A DNA stretch of 64,000 bases from DATHAP01 sp963762865 (GTDB taxonomy: Bacteria; Actinomycetota; Actinomycetes; JACCUZ01): positions 310,001 through 374,000 of the forward strand of contig CAVXNC010000003.1 in assembly GCA_963762865.1 (NCBI GenBank), read 5' to 3'. The notes below the pieces were generated by a model. It did no database searches. It was not told the origin of the DNA and saw only the letters and a program-made list of their open reading frames with translations. Positions 24,837 through 33,322 of this stretch are shown in pieces. Position numbers and translations under genes: made by a program. Positions within the stretch are counted from its first letter, which is position 1; every line of letters begins with the position of its first letter.

Positions 24837-25852
24837 CGTCCTACCTCCTCCAGCAGCGTCGCGAGGTTCCCCGAGAGCACCCGCTCGAGATCCTTCCCCT
24901 CGAGACCGTCGACCGCGCGGACCGTGGTCACCGGGTCCGGGTCACCCATCCGGAAGGGGTAGTCGCTGCCGAGCACGACCTGCTCCACCCCGACGACGTC
25001 GACCAGGAAGCGCAGCGACGCCGGCGAGTGCAGCACGGTGTCGAACCACATCTGCCGGAGCCAGTCGCTCGGCGGCCGTGTCAGGTTGGCCTCGGCGCCG
25101 TCGGCCTTCGACGAGTAGCCGCGGTCCCAGCGCCCCATCTGGAAGGGGGCGAAGCCGCCGCCGTGCACCAGCACGATGCGCAGGCGGGGGTGCCGCTCCA
25201 GCACGCCGCCGTGCACCAGGTGCGCGACGGCGATCGTCGTCTCGGCCGGGTTGCCCACCAGGTTGTTGAGGTTGTAGCGCGCCACGTTGCGCCCGGCCAG
25301 CGACGCGTAGGGGTGCACGACGACCACCGCGCGCAGCTCCTCGGCGGCCGACCAGAAGGGCGCCAGCTCCGGGTCGTCCAGCTCGCGTCCGTCGACGGTC
25401 GTCGCGATCTCCGCGCCAGACATCCCCAGGGACGTGACGGCGTGCCGCAGCTCCTCGACGGCGCGGTCGGGTGCCTGCAGCGGCACCGTGGCCAGCGTGC
25501 GGAAGCGCTCCGGCGCCGTGGCCGCCGTCGCGACCAGCGCCTCGTTGAACATCCGCGCGTAACGCGCACCTGCTCCCGGCTCGAGGGCGTACGCCGTCAG
25601 GTCGATCCAGCTGGAGAGCACCTGGACGTCGACGCCCGCAGCGTCCATGGCGGCCAGCCGGCGCGGCAGGTCCGACAGAGCCGGGAACATCGGCCGGGTC
25701 TGCACCCGGCCCCCGATCAGCACCGCCGAGCGACCGTCCTGGTCGGCCACCTCGATGCCGTAGCGGCCACCGTCGGCGCGCAGCGTGTCCATGACCTCGA
25801 CGGGCACGCAGTGCGCGTGCACGTCGATGGTGGTCGGGGATGCGTCGGTCAC
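24833..25852 (-). CDS. Amidohydrolase-superfamily protein, ACMSD/decarboxylase-like
   Basis: 339 residues. Starts with TIDVHAHCVP, the HxH metal motif, and continues with VVVVHPYASL (metal His), LVHGGGFAPFQMGRWDRG and GSDYPFRMGDP (metal Asp). This ligand order is that of the 2-amino-3-carboxymuconate semialdehyde decarboxylase branch of the amidohydrolases, which cut C-C bonds (nonhydrolytic decarboxylases) or hydrolyse esters. GTG start overlaps the propeller gene stop as GTGA. In this operon it could decarboxylate a ring-cleavage or oxoacid intermediate. Confidence 0.85.
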   Translation of the reverse strand: MTDASPTTIDVHAHCVPVEVMDTLRADGGRYGIEVADQDGRSAVLIGGRVQTRPMFPALSDLPRRLAAMDAAGVDVQVLSSWIDLTAYALEPGAGARYARMFNEALVATAATAPERFRTLATVPLQAPDRAVEELRHAVTSLGMSGAEIATTVDGRELDDPELAPFWSAAEELRAVVVVHPYASLAGRNVARYNLNNLVGNPAETTIAVAHLVHGGVLERHPRLRIVLVHGGGFAPFQMGRWDRGYSSKADGAEANLTRPPSDWLRQMWFDTVLHSPASLRFLVDVVGVEQVVLGSDYPFRMGDPDPVTTVRAVDGLEGKDLERVLSGNLATLLEEVGR

Positions 25853-27006
25853 AGCGCGTGCTCCGTCATGAGTGCGTCCAGCTCGTCGTCGGGTGCGAGG
25901 GCGTAGACGCCGCCGTTGACCCGGTCGGTCACCCAGATGTCGTGGCCGGCGCCGACGAAGAGGTCGTTGATCTGCGGGGCGGCCTGGCCCGGCGGAGTCT
26001 CCGGCACCCAGTGCGCGACCTCGACGGGGTGCTCGTGGTCGCGCAGGTCGTAGACCCGCAGGCCGCCGTTGAACCACGTCGAGAAGACCAGCGAGGCGCT
26101 GCGGTAGGAGCCGGGCCGGTTCTCGTGCAGGTTGTGCGGACCGAAGCGCAGCCCGTGGTCGTAGAACTCGTCCGGCGGCGCCGGGCACACGGACACCACC
26201 CGCGGGTCGGACGGGTCTGCCACATCTACGACCCGGATGTCGTGCGGCTCACCGGCGCGGCCCTCGGTCACGACCTCGTCGGTCACGACGAGCAGGTCGC
26301 GGCCCGGCAGCGGCAGGCAGGTGTGCGTGTCACCGACGTGCTCCCACGTCAGGTTGGCCAGCTGCGTGGGCTTGGCGACGTCCGAGATGTCGAGGACGAC
26401 GAGACCGGCGTCGCCGTAGCCGAGGTAGGCGCGGTCCCCGTCGACCAGGGCGTGGTGCGCCGCGAAGCGCTTGCCGTCCGGCCAGGTGGGTTGCTCGCCC
26501 TCGAGCTGCCCGGGCCACCACCACCGGCCGGCCTCGACCGGGTTGCGCGGGTCGCGCAGGTCGACGACGACCCAGATCCGGTCGTTCATGCCCTCGGGGA
26601 TCGCCGAGACGTAGGCGTGGTCGCCGCCGGTCCAGACGATGCGGTGCACGCCCTTGCCGGTCGAGTCGAACCAGCCGACCTGTTGCGGGTCGAAGGGGTC
26701 GGCCAGGTCGTAGACAGCCATCCCCGCGCTGTAGGGATCGCCGCCGCGGAACTGCTCGTGGTTGACCAGCAGCAGCCCGTCCGCCACCTGCACCTTGTGG
26801 GTGTGGCTTCCCGCGGGCGACATCCACCGGCGCACCAGGCGCAGGTCGGCCGGGTCCGACGCGTCGAGGATCGACGTGCCGGCGCCGCTCGGCCCGAAGT
26901 GCCCGACGTAGAGGGCATCTCCCTCTCGCAGCACCTGCATGCCGTCGCCGAAGCCGCCGAGGTCGTGCTGCCCGACGGTCCGGACGCCCTTGCTGTCCTC
27001 GCTCAC
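25849..27006 (-). CDS. LVIVD-repeat beta-propeller protein, histidine-rich, cytoplasmic
   Basis: 385 residues, a propeller of repeats like VVDLRDPRNPVEAGRW and VVDVADPSDPRVVSV. No signal peptide. Histidines recur at blade positions: His68/His70 (SHTHKV), His83, His121, His184/His185 (FAAHHAL), His228 (DTHT), His284, His291, His294 (GPHNLHEN). This resembles metal sites of propeller enzymes such as selenium-binding/methanethiol oxidase proteins, so an enzymatic role is possible. GTG start overlaps the hydrolase stop. Middle gene of the ten-gene operon. Function unknown. Confidence 0.68.
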   Translation of the reverse strand: MSEDSKGVRTVGQHDLGGFGDGMQVLREGDALYVGHFGPSGAGTSILDASDPADLRLVRRWMSPAGSHTHKVQVADGLLLVNHEQFRGGDPYSAGMAVYDLADPFDPQQVGWFDSTGKGVHRIVWTGGDHAYVSAIPEGMNDRIWVVVDLRDPRNPVEAGRWWWPGQLEGEQPTWPDGKRFAAHHALVDGDRAYLGYGDAGLVVLDISDVAKPTQLANLTWEHVGDTHTCLPLPGRDLLVVTDEVVTEGRAGEPHDIRVVDVADPSDPRVVSVCPAPPDEFYDHGLRFGPHNLHENRPGSYRSASLVFSTWFNGGLRVYDLRDHEHPVEVAHWVPETPPGQAAPQINDLFVGAGHDIWVTDRVNGGVYALAPDDELDALMTEHAL

Positions 27007-28115
27007 TGCGGCACCTCCAGCACCCCAAGCCTGTCACTGGTCCAGTCGGCGACTGCAGGCCGTACCGTCGCCGCGAGGTTGTTGCACGAGTGGTTCCCGG
27101 TGGCCTCCACGCGTACCGTCGCGCGGTCACCCAGATCGGCGATCACCCGGTGCGCGTGCGACACGTCGATGATCCGGTCCTGCTCGCCGTGCACGACCAG
27201 GACGGGCGCCCACGTCCCGTCGAGGACCCCGTCGAGCGTGACGTCGTGCAGCAGGGCGCGGGCCTGGTCCTCGGTGCTCGCGCCGACGAACTCGCGGAAG
27301 CCGTCCCGGGTCACGTCCTGCAGCTCGTCGAAGGCCCGCAGGTCGTAGGGTCCGGCGATGTCCACGACACCGCGCAGCAGGCCACGATCCTGGAACGCCG
27401 CAGCATGACGCAGTGCCAGGTAGCCACCGAAGCTGGTGCCCACGACCACCACCCGCTGCGGGTCGACGCCGTCCACGCCGTGCTCACGGTCGTGGATCGC
27501 GTCGGCCACGGCGGACATCGCCACGGCGTACGTCGCGTCGGTGAACGGCACGGTGAAGCCGCCCTCGCCCTGGCCGGGTCCCTCGACGGACAGGGTCGCC
27601 ACGCCGCGGCGCAGGAAGAAGGGCTCGTAGGTGCTGAACTGCTCCTTGGTGGACTCCAGACCCGGCACGAGAACGACCAGCGGCGCCGGGTCGTCGCCAC
27701 GAGAGGCCGGCCGGCGCAGGTAGCCGACCACCAGGCCGCCGTCGCTGCCGTAGGGGATCTCGATGCGGTGTGCGGGCGGGTCCAGCAACGGCGCCGCACG
27801 GGCGTACGTCCGGACCATCCGCTCCTGCAGGGCGCGTCGCCTCGCGGGGTTCTCGGTCAGCACGAACTGCGCGAACTGCAGGGTGAGCGCGCTCCGGCGC
27901 AGGTGCTCGGCGGCGGTCACCCGATGGCCGGCAGCGAGCGCCTCCTCGCCGAGCCGCTCGTAGTCGTCGGCGACCTCCGTCCAGGCGGGCGCCCATGTCG
28001 ACCATCCGTCGATGCCCTCGAGGGTGCGCTGCAGGTCGAAGTAGTCGATGCCGTTGGCGAGGAACCGGGGGTACCAGTTGGCCACCACCGCCTCGACCTT
28101 GTCGGTGGACGTCAT
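27003..28115 (-). CDS. Alpha/beta hydrolase, 2,6-dihydroxypseudooxynicotine hydrolase-like C-C hydrolase
   Basis: 370 residues, the typical family length. Helical N-terminal part (VANWYPRFLANGIDYFDLQR; EHLRRSALTLQFAQFVL), then LVPGLESTKEQF, nucleophile in VGTSFGGYLALR, Asp in HGEQDRIIDV and His in TGNHSCNN. The family hydrolyses C-C bonds in 1,3-diketone-type intermediates (nicotine pathway enzyme in Paenarthrobacter). ATG overlaps the TauE stop; stop overlaps the propeller start. Paralogue of the gene at 1824. Both lie behind the same operator type. Confidence 0.85.
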   Translation of the reverse strand: MTSTDKVEAVVANWYPRFLANGIDYFDLQRTLEGIDGWSTWAPAWTEVADDYERLGEEALAAGHRVTAAEHLRRSALTLQFAQFVLTENPARRRALQERMVRTYARAAPLLDPPAHRIEIPYGSDGGLVVGYLRRPASRGDDPAPLVVLVPGLESTKEQFSTYEPFFLRRGVATLSVEGPGQGEGGFTVPFTDATYAVAMSAVADAIHDREHGVDGVDPQRVVVVGTSFGGYLALRHAAAFQDRGLLRGVVDIAGPYDLRAFDELQDVTRDGFREFVGASTEDQARALLHDVTLDGVLDGTWAPVLVVHGEQDRIIDVSHAHRVIADLGDRATVRVEATGNHSCNNLAATVRPAVADWTSDRLGVLEVPQ

Positions 28116-28864
28116 CCGGCCACCGCCTCGTGCACCAGAGCGACCGCCGATGCGAGGAGCAGCACGAGGACCACCCGGTTGAACGTCGTCACGGACACCT
28201 TGCGCGCGGCCCACGATCCCAGCGGCAGGGCAACGGCGATCGGGATGAGCGCGAGGAAGCTCTCGGCGAGGCGGCTGCCCGTGTAGAGGCCGACGACGAA
28301 CAGCGCGATCGTCTGCACGAGGGCGAAGCCGAAGAAGAGGGTCGCCAGCGCGAAGACGTAGGCGCGGGGCCGCATCCCGAAGCCGTGCAGGTAGGTCGAC
28401 AGCAGCGGGCCTGAGATGCCCGTCGCGCCCTGCAGCCCGCCGGCTGCGACCCCCACGGGTGGCGACGCGATGCGCGTCACCTTCGGTGGGAAGTGGAAGC
28501 CCGGCCTGGTCAGCGACAGCACCACGTAGACGACGATGATCGCCGCCAGGACCAGAGACAGCACCCGCGCGTCCAGCCCCTTGAGGGCAAGCGTCCCGAT
28601 GACCGAGCCGACGGCTCCACCGGCCATCATCACCGGCAGGTGGCTGGTGTGCGGAGCCTCGGCGCGGTGCGTCCAGACCAACCAGCCGTTGGCGACGACG
28701 CCGGGGATGGCCATCACGACCACCGACCGCTCGACGCCGAGGAATGCGGCCATGACCGGGATCGCGATCTGCGGCAGCCCGCCGCCGGTCGCGCCCTTGA
28801 CGAAGGCACCGACCGCGATCGCCGCGACGATGACGACGAGGTCGAGTCCCCCGGCACCGCTCAC
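28112..28864 (-). CDS. Sulfite exporter TauE/SafE-family membrane permease
   Basis: 250 residues, about eight membrane segments, with the two family repeats starting FVKGATGGGLPQIAIPV (near residue 22) and LQGATGISGPLLSTYL. TauE/SafE proteins export sulfite or other small sulfur anions and are commonly placed next to desulfonating enzymes. Here it directly follows a SuyB-like gene (GTGA overlap), which would release sulfite. That context makes sulfite export the leading hypothesis, but the family also transports other anions. Confidence 0.85.
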   Translation of the reverse strand: MSGAGGLDLVVIVAAIAVGAFVKGATGGGLPQIAIPVMAAFLGVERSVVVMAIPGVVANGWLVWTHRAEAPHTSHLPVMMAGGAVGSVIGTLALKGLDARVLSLVLAAIIVVYVVLSLTRPGFHFPPKVTRIASPPVGVAAGGLQGATGISGPLLSTYLHGFGMRPRAYVFALATLFFGFALVQTIALFVVGLYTGSRLAESFLALIPIAVALPLGSWAARKVSVTTFNRVVLVLLLASAVALVHEAVAG

Positions 28865-30015
28865 GCCGTGCGGTGCAGGCGCGTGAGCACGAACTCCTTG
28901 TGGCCGAGGACCTCCGCGGCGGCCCACCGGCCGGAGGCCGTTCGCGCGACGAGGTCCTCGGTGAGGTCGGCCCCCTCGTCGAGGGTCATCGTGTCGGTGA
29001 TGATCCGGGACACGTCGAGGTCGATGTGCTCCGGCATGGTCCGCGCGGTGCGTGGGTTGGCCGTGAGCTTGAGGACCGGCACCACCGGGTTGCCGATGAT
29101 GTTGCCCTGCCCGGTGGTGAAGAGGTGCAGGGCCGCGCCGCCGGCGGCGAACAGCGTGATCGACTCCGCCGCGGCCGACGAGGTGTCCATGAAGTGCAGG
29201 CCACGCCGGGTGGGCGCCTCGGCCATCTCCAGGACGCCGTCGACCTTGGCGTTGCCGATCTTCTGGATGTTGCCGAGCGCCTTCTCCTCGATCGTCGTCA
29301 GGCCGCCCGCGATGTTGCCCTCGGTCGGCTGGGACCCGAGGAGGTTCGCCTCCTGCTCGAGGATGATCCGCTGGTGCTCGTCGAAGAGCCGCTGGAACTT
29401 CGCCCGCTGCTCGGGGTCGGTGATCCGGTCGGCGACGATGTCCTCGCCGCCGGTGAGCTCGGAGGTCTCGCCGAAGAAGAACGTGCCGCCGGCCGCGGTG
29501 AAGCGCTCGGCGAAGCGGCCGATCGTCGGGTTCGAGCCCAGGCCGGAGGTGGTGTCCGACTCGCCGCACTTGGTGCTGACCACCAGGTCGGTCAGCGGGA
29601 TCTCCTCGCGCAGGATCCCGGTCGCGTCGGTGACCATCTGAGCCGCCGCGCGGCTGGCCATCTCGATGACCTTCAGGTCGCCGAGGCCCTCGATCGAGAA
29701 GGCCGCCACCGGCTTGCCCGTCGCCGCGATGCCGTCGGCGATCCGCCTGGTCCAGTTGGGCTCGATCCCGATGACCACGGCCGCGGCGACGTTGGGATTG
29801 GCCCCGGTGCCGATCATCGTGCGGAAGTGCAGGTCCAGGTCGGGGCCGAACTGCAGCCGCCCGTAGGGGTGGGGGAGCGGGAGCGTTCCCTGCACGACCT
29901 TGCCGACGGCCTCGACCGCGGCGTTCGAGAGGTCGTCGACCGGGATGATCGCCACATGGTTGCGGCAGCCGACACTGCCGTCGGCCCGTCGGTAGCCCCA
30001 GAACGTGCGGCTCAT
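28861..30015 (-). CDS. UxaA-family lyase large subunit, (2R)-sulfolactate sulfo-lyase beta-like
   Basis: 384 residues; FWGYRRADGSVGCRNHVAIIP opens it, followed by GTGANPNVAAAVVIGIE and VVSTKCGESDTTSGLGSNPT, the altronate/galactarate dehydratase-type core with Cys ligands for iron. Altronate and galactarate dehydratases are usually one longer polypeptide with an SAF domain; a split 93 + 384 residue pair is the arrangement of SuyAB, which converts 3-sulfolactate to pyruvate and sulfite. The adjacent TauE-type exporter supports a sulfite-releasing lyase. A dehydratase for a sugar acid remains possible. ATG overlaps the small-subunit stop. Confidence 0.75.
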   Translation of the reverse strand: MSRTFWGYRRADGSVGCRNHVAIIPVDDLSNAAVEAVGKVVQGTLPLPHPYGRLQFGPDLDLHFRTMIGTGANPNVAAAVVIGIEPNWTRRIADGIAATGKPVAAFSIEGLGDLKVIEMASRAAAQMVTDATGILREEIPLTDLVVSTKCGESDTTSGLGSNPTIGRFAERFTAAGGTFFFGETSELTGGEDIVADRITDPEQRAKFQRLFDEHQRIILEQEANLLGSQPTEGNIAGGLTTIEEKALGNIQKIGNAKVDGVLEMAEAPTRRGLHFMDTSSAAAESITLFAAGGAALHLFTTGQGNIIGNPVVPVLKLTANPRTARTMPEHIDLDVSRIITDTMTLDEGADLTEDLVARTASGRWAAAEVLGHKEFVLTRLHRTA

Positions 30016-30293
30016 GTCCAGCGCTCTCCCTTCAGGTTGTGCACGTGGACGTGGTCGCCCCTCGCGATGTCCTGGGTGGCCCGGCCGATGACGACCCCGT
30101 ACTTCACGACCGGCTCGCCGGACGGGATGTCTCGAAGCGCCACCTTGTGACCCAGCGGCACCGGCTGGTTGACGGCCATCTCGAAGGCCTCGCCGTTCTG
30201 CACCCGCCCCCGCACGGACGGCGCCGGCTCGATGTCGTGCACCGCCACGCCGACCACGTCGTCGGGGGCGTGCACCAGGAAGCTCTGCTGCAT
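30012..30293 (-). CDS. UxaA-family lyase small subunit (SAF domain), sulfo-lyase alpha-like
   Basis: 93 residues, one SAF domain: FLVHAPDDVVGVAVHDIEPA, AVNQPVPLGHKVALRDIPSG, VVKYGVVIGRATQDIARGDH (key His in VNQP...GHK). Pairs with the 384-residue subunit encoded with ATGA overlap. First gene of a ten-gene operon reaching 20847. The start ATG at 30293 lies seven bases after a -10-like TGTAGT (30305-30300), so the transcript would be leaderless. LacI-type operator C lies inside this promoter. Confidence 0.78.
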   Translation of the reverse strand: MQQSFLVHAPDDVVGVAVHDIEPAPSVRGRVQNGEAFEMAVNQPVPLGHKVALRDIPSGEPVVKYGVVIGRATQDIARGDHVHVHNLKGERWT

Positions 30294-30299
30294 GCGATC

Positions 30300-30328
30300 A
30301 CTACAATCGTTCGCAGGGCGAGTGTCAA
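30300..30328 (-). promoter_or_regulatory. Promoter of the ten-gene operon with LacI-type operator C
   Basis: On the minus strand: TTGACA (30328-30323), 17 bases, TGTAGT (30305-30300), then the SuyA-like ATG seven bases on. The site TACAATCGTTCGCA (30302-30315) occupies the -10 and the spacer. It has three mismatches to the six-site consensus TGCAATCGATTGCA and the central CG. Confidence 0.65.
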
Positions 30329-30373
30329 GAGGGCGTGGGCGAGATGGTCCCGTTACGCGTGAAACCCCGGTCC

Positions 30374-30402
30374 TTGACGGCCGCAAACGTTTGAGGCAGG
30401 GT
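30374..30402 (+). promoter_or_regulatory. Promoter of the 30409 operon with LacI-type operator D
   Basis: TTGACG (30374-30379), 17 bases, CAGGGT (30397-30402), with ATG six bases later, so leaderless transcription is likely. Between -35 and -10 lies CGCAAACGTTTGAG (30382-30395), with a perfect inner palindrome CAAACGTTTG and CG centre at 30388-30389. The centres of operators C and D are 80 bases apart in this divergent region, compatible with a repression loop. Confidence 0.68.
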
Positions 30403-30408
30403 CCCAGC

Positions 30409-31395
30409 ATGACCGCTTCGGCAGCGAGGCTCGTCGCCGTGCTCGGCACGCGCTACGCCGACCTGTCGGTCGAGGAGGAGGTCCTCGGTCCGCTGGGAGT
30501 GCAGCTCGTCGCCGGCGACGGCGGCTCGGCGGCGGAGGTCCTGGCGGCTGCCCGCGGCGCCACCGTCGTGCTGGCGGGGTCGCGGCCACGCTTCGACGCG
30601 TCGGTGGTCGAGGCGCTCGCCGCGGACGGCTGCCGCGGGATAGTGCGCTACGGCATCGGCACCGACAGCATCGACGTCGCCGCCGCGGACCGCGCCGGTC
30701 TCGCCGTTGCCCGGGTGTCCGACTACGGCACCGAGGCGGTCGCCTTCCACGCCGTCTCGATGGTCACTGCGCTGCTGCGCCGGCTGCGCGAGGCGGACGC
30801 CGCCGTCCGCCGCGGGGAGTGGGGCGTCGCCGGCCTCCGCCCGCTGCACCTGCCGTCCCGGTTGACCGCCGGCGTCGTCGGCTTCGGCCGCATCGGTCGC
30901 CGTACGGCCGACAGCCTGCGCGGCCTGGGCTTCCACGTGGTGGCCCACGACGAGTACGCACCCGTGCCGGCCGGAGTCGGCGTGCGGCCGGTCGGGTTCG
31001 ACGAGCTGCTCGCCAGGAGCGACGTCGTCACGCTGCACCTGCCCGGCGACCCAGGCGGCGCTCCGCTGCTCGACGCCGCCCGCCTGGGTGCCATGCGCGA
31101 GGGCAGCGTCCTCGTCAACACCTCTCGCGGCTCCCTGGTGGACGTACCCGCCCTGGTGTCGGCGCTGGCGACCGGACGGCCCGCCGCTGCCGCGCTCGAC
31201 GTCTACCCGCAGGAGCCGCCGGACGTGTCGGTCTTCGACCCGGTCGCCGACCGCGTGCTGCTGACCCCGCACATGGCGTGGTACACCGAGGAGTCCGAGC
31301 TCGACATGCGGCGCAAGGCCGCCGAGGAGGCCGCGCGGCTGCTGCGCGGCGAGCCGCTGCGCGAGCCCGTCACACCGGAGGTGGCTGCTCGATGA
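30409..31395 (+). CDS. D-2-hydroxyacid dehydrogenase (NAD-dependent)
   Basis: 328 residues. Rossmann motif GVVGFGRIGRRTADSLRGLG mid-protein, catalytic Arg in VNTSRGSLVD, Glu in YPQEPPD and His in LTPHMAWYTEES, the D-isomer-specific 2-hydroxyacid dehydrogenase set. Would interconvert a 2-oxoacid and its D-2-hydroxyacid; if the neighbouring lyase acts on sulfolactate, a sulfolactate/sulfopyruvate step is conceivable, which is inference. Stop overlaps the creatininase-family start as ATGA. Controlled by operator D. Confidence 0.88.
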   Translation: MTASAARLVAVLGTRYADLSVEEEVLGPLGVQLVAGDGGSAAEVLAAARGATVVLAGSRPRFDASVVEALAADGCRGIVRYGIGTDSIDVAAADRAGLAVARVSDYGTEAVAFHAVSMVTALLRRLREADAAVRRGEWGVAGLRPLHLPSRLTAGVVGFGRIGRRTADSLRGLGFHVVAHDEYAPVPAGVGVRPVGFDELLARSDVVTLHLPGDPGGAPLLDAARLGAMREGSVLVNTSRGSLVDVPALVSALATGRPAAAALDVYPQEPPDVSVFDPVADRVLLTPHMAWYTEESELDMRRKAAEEAARLLRGEPLREPVTPEVAAR

Positions 31396-32174
31396 TTCAC
31401 GACCTGTCGACGATGACCAGCCCGGAGGCGGCCGAGGCGGTGGCCCGGTCGAGGACAGCGGTGATCCCGATCGGCAGCATCGAGCAGCACGGGCCTCACC
31501 TGCCCAATGGCACCGACACGATGGCCGCCGAGCTGGTCGCCCGCTCGGTCGCGGACAAGCTGGACGCCGTCTACGCCCCCTTCGGGCCCTACGGCGTGAC
31601 GCCCATCCACGCCGGCCACCCCGGAACGGTCACGCTGCGCCGCGAGACCTTCGAGGCACTCCTGACCGACATCTGCACCGAGCTGCACGGGATGGGCGTC
31701 GAAACGTTCATCCTCGTCAACTGGCACGAGGGCAACATCGCGTCGATGAACGGGGTCGCCACCGACCTCCAGGACCGGCTCGGCGTCACCTTCGTGGCTG
31801 CGCAGGCCTGCTACGTCGCCCAGCGGATCTACCGCGACGAGGGCGGCGAGCTGACGCACGGCGGCGGCATCGAGACGCTCGCGGTCATGGCACTCGACCC
31901 GGATCTCGCCAGGGTCGACCGGGCGGGGCAACCGACGCGCCCGCCCGGCGCCGAGGAGATGGACCTGATGCGCCGGTCGCACGAGGTCTACGGCTTCATC
32001 ACCGATGTGTCCGAGCTGGCACAGGACGGCTGGTACGGCAACCCGACCTGGGCGACCGAGGACCGCGCGAAGAGCTTCGCGGAGACGGTCGCCGACGGCG
32101 TGCTCGAGCTGGTCGAGCACGTGTTCCGAGCACGAGACATCCGCCACGGGCGCGCCCGCGGCCCAGCCAGCTGA
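31392..32174 (+). CDS. Creatininase-family amidohydrolase
   Basis: 260 residues. Metal-binding motifs PIGSIEQHGPHLPNGTDT (Glu, His, Asp; residues about 26-43) and ILVNWHEGN (His/Glu). The family opens cyclic amides (creatinine, MftE-type peptides, other lactams) with two divalent metals. Coupled to the dehydrogenase by ATGA overlap. With two M24 creatinase-fold enzymes in the same presumed regulon, hydrolysis of a cyclic amide or guanidine-type compound is worth considering, but specificity cannot be read from the sequence. Confidence 0.82.
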   Translation: MIHDLSTMTSPEAAEAVARSRTAVIPIGSIEQHGPHLPNGTDTMAAELVARSVADKLDAVYAPFGPYGVTPIHAGHPGTVTLRRETFEALLTDICTELHGMGVETFILVNWHEGNIASMNGVATDLQDRLGVTFVAAQACYVAQRIYRDEGGELTHGGGIETLAVMALDPDLARVDRAGQPTRPPGAEEMDLMRRSHEVYGFITDVSELAQDGWYGNPTWATEDRAKSFAETVADGVLELVEHVFRARDIRHGRARGPAS

Positions 32175-32201
32175 CGATGCAATGACGACAGGAGGAACGG
32201 C

Positions 32202-33269
32202 ATGACGGACAAGGTGCGCCTCGCGCCTGTCGGCCTGGGCCGCTGGGCGCGTGTCCTCGCGCGTGGCGCGCAGCGCGGCGACGTGATCGACCTCTACTCG
32301 TGCTTCAGCCGTGACGAGGCCAAGCGGACGGCCTTCAAGGAGGAGTTCGGCATCGAGCGGTCGGCCTCCTCGTATGAGGAGCTGCTCGCCGACGAGGCGG
32401 TCGAGGGCGTCATCATCACGACACCCAACGACACGCACAAGGACGTCATCGTCCAGGCCCTCGAGGCGGGCAAGGCCGTCTACACCGACAAGCCGATCGC
32501 GCACACCCTCGAGGACGCCAACCGCATCGCCGCGGCGGTCGCCGACACCGGCCGCGTCTTCGCGGTCGGCCACTCGTCGCGTCGGCTGTCGGGTCACCGG
32601 GAGATGAAGCGCTGGCTGGAGGACGGCCGGATCGGCGACATCTCGCTGGCCGAGGCCAACTTCTCCAACGAGCGCGGGCTCGAGCTCACGCCGCAGACCT
32701 GGCGCTACTACGCCGACAAGAGCCCCGGCGGCGCCTTCATCCAGCTCGGCGTGCACCACGCCGACACCCTGCAGTTCCTGCTCGGCCCGGTGAAGTCGGT
32801 GACCGCCCACGCGCGCAAGCTCTACACGAAGTCCGAGGTGCCGGACGCGGTCATGGCGATCCTCGAGTTCGAGAGCGGACCGCTCGGCTACATCGGCACC
32901 GGATGGGCGTCCCCCGGCGTCTACTCGATGAACCTGCTCGGCACCAAGGCCAACCTGATGTACGACCTCGACTTCACGCACTGGGACGAGTCGCACCAGG
33001 CCGACGACTGGTCGACGCTGCGGTCGCAGTTCTACGGCGAGTCGGTGCGCCAGCCGGTCGAGCTGCCGCGGACCGACATGTTCCGCGAGCAGCTCGAGGA
33101 GTTCGCACTGGCCACCCGTGGGGAGGCGACTGTCGAGGTCGGTGCCCGCGAGGCGGTGCACGCCCTGGCAGTCGTGCGCTCGGTGCTGGAGTCCTCGGCT
33201 CGTGACGGGCAGGCTGTCCTCGTCGAGGAGGTCATCTCCTCGGCCGGCGTCGACCGCAGCCTCACCTGA
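32202..33269 (+). CDS. Gfo/Idh/MocA-family oxidoreductase
   Basis: 355 residues. N-terminal Rossmann fold, in which VGLGRWARVLARGAQRGDV replaces the canonical GxGxxG (GLGRWA), then YTDKPIAHTLEDA, where Lys of the EKP-like motif (DKP) is the family's catalytic Lys, and GGAFIQLGVHHADTLQFLLG with His. Oxidises or reduces a polyol, sugar acid or related hydroxy compound with NAD(P). GGAGG at 32191-32195 precedes ATG 32202. 27 bases downstream of the creatininase-family gene, same operon. Confidence 0.85.
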   Translation: MTDKVRLAPVGLGRWARVLARGAQRGDVIDLYSCFSRDEAKRTAFKEEFGIERSASSYEELLADEAVEGVIITTPNDTHKDVIVQALEAGKAVYTDKPIAHTLEDANRIAAAVADTGRVFAVGHSSRRLSGHREMKRWLEDGRIGDISLAEANFSNERGLELTPQTWRYYADKSPGGAFIQLGVHHADTLQFLLGPVKSVTAHARKLYTKSEVPDAVMAILEFESGPLGYIGTGWASPGVYSMNLLGTKANLMYDLDFTHWDESHQADDWSTLRSQFYGESVRQPVELPRTDMFREQLEEFALATRGEATVEVGAREAVHALAVVRSVLESSARDGQAVLVEEVISSAGVDRSLT

Positions 33270-33322
33270 GGCTCACGGACCGAGCACGAGTCACTGACGA
33301 GCAGCCGAGGAGCCGAGCCGCC

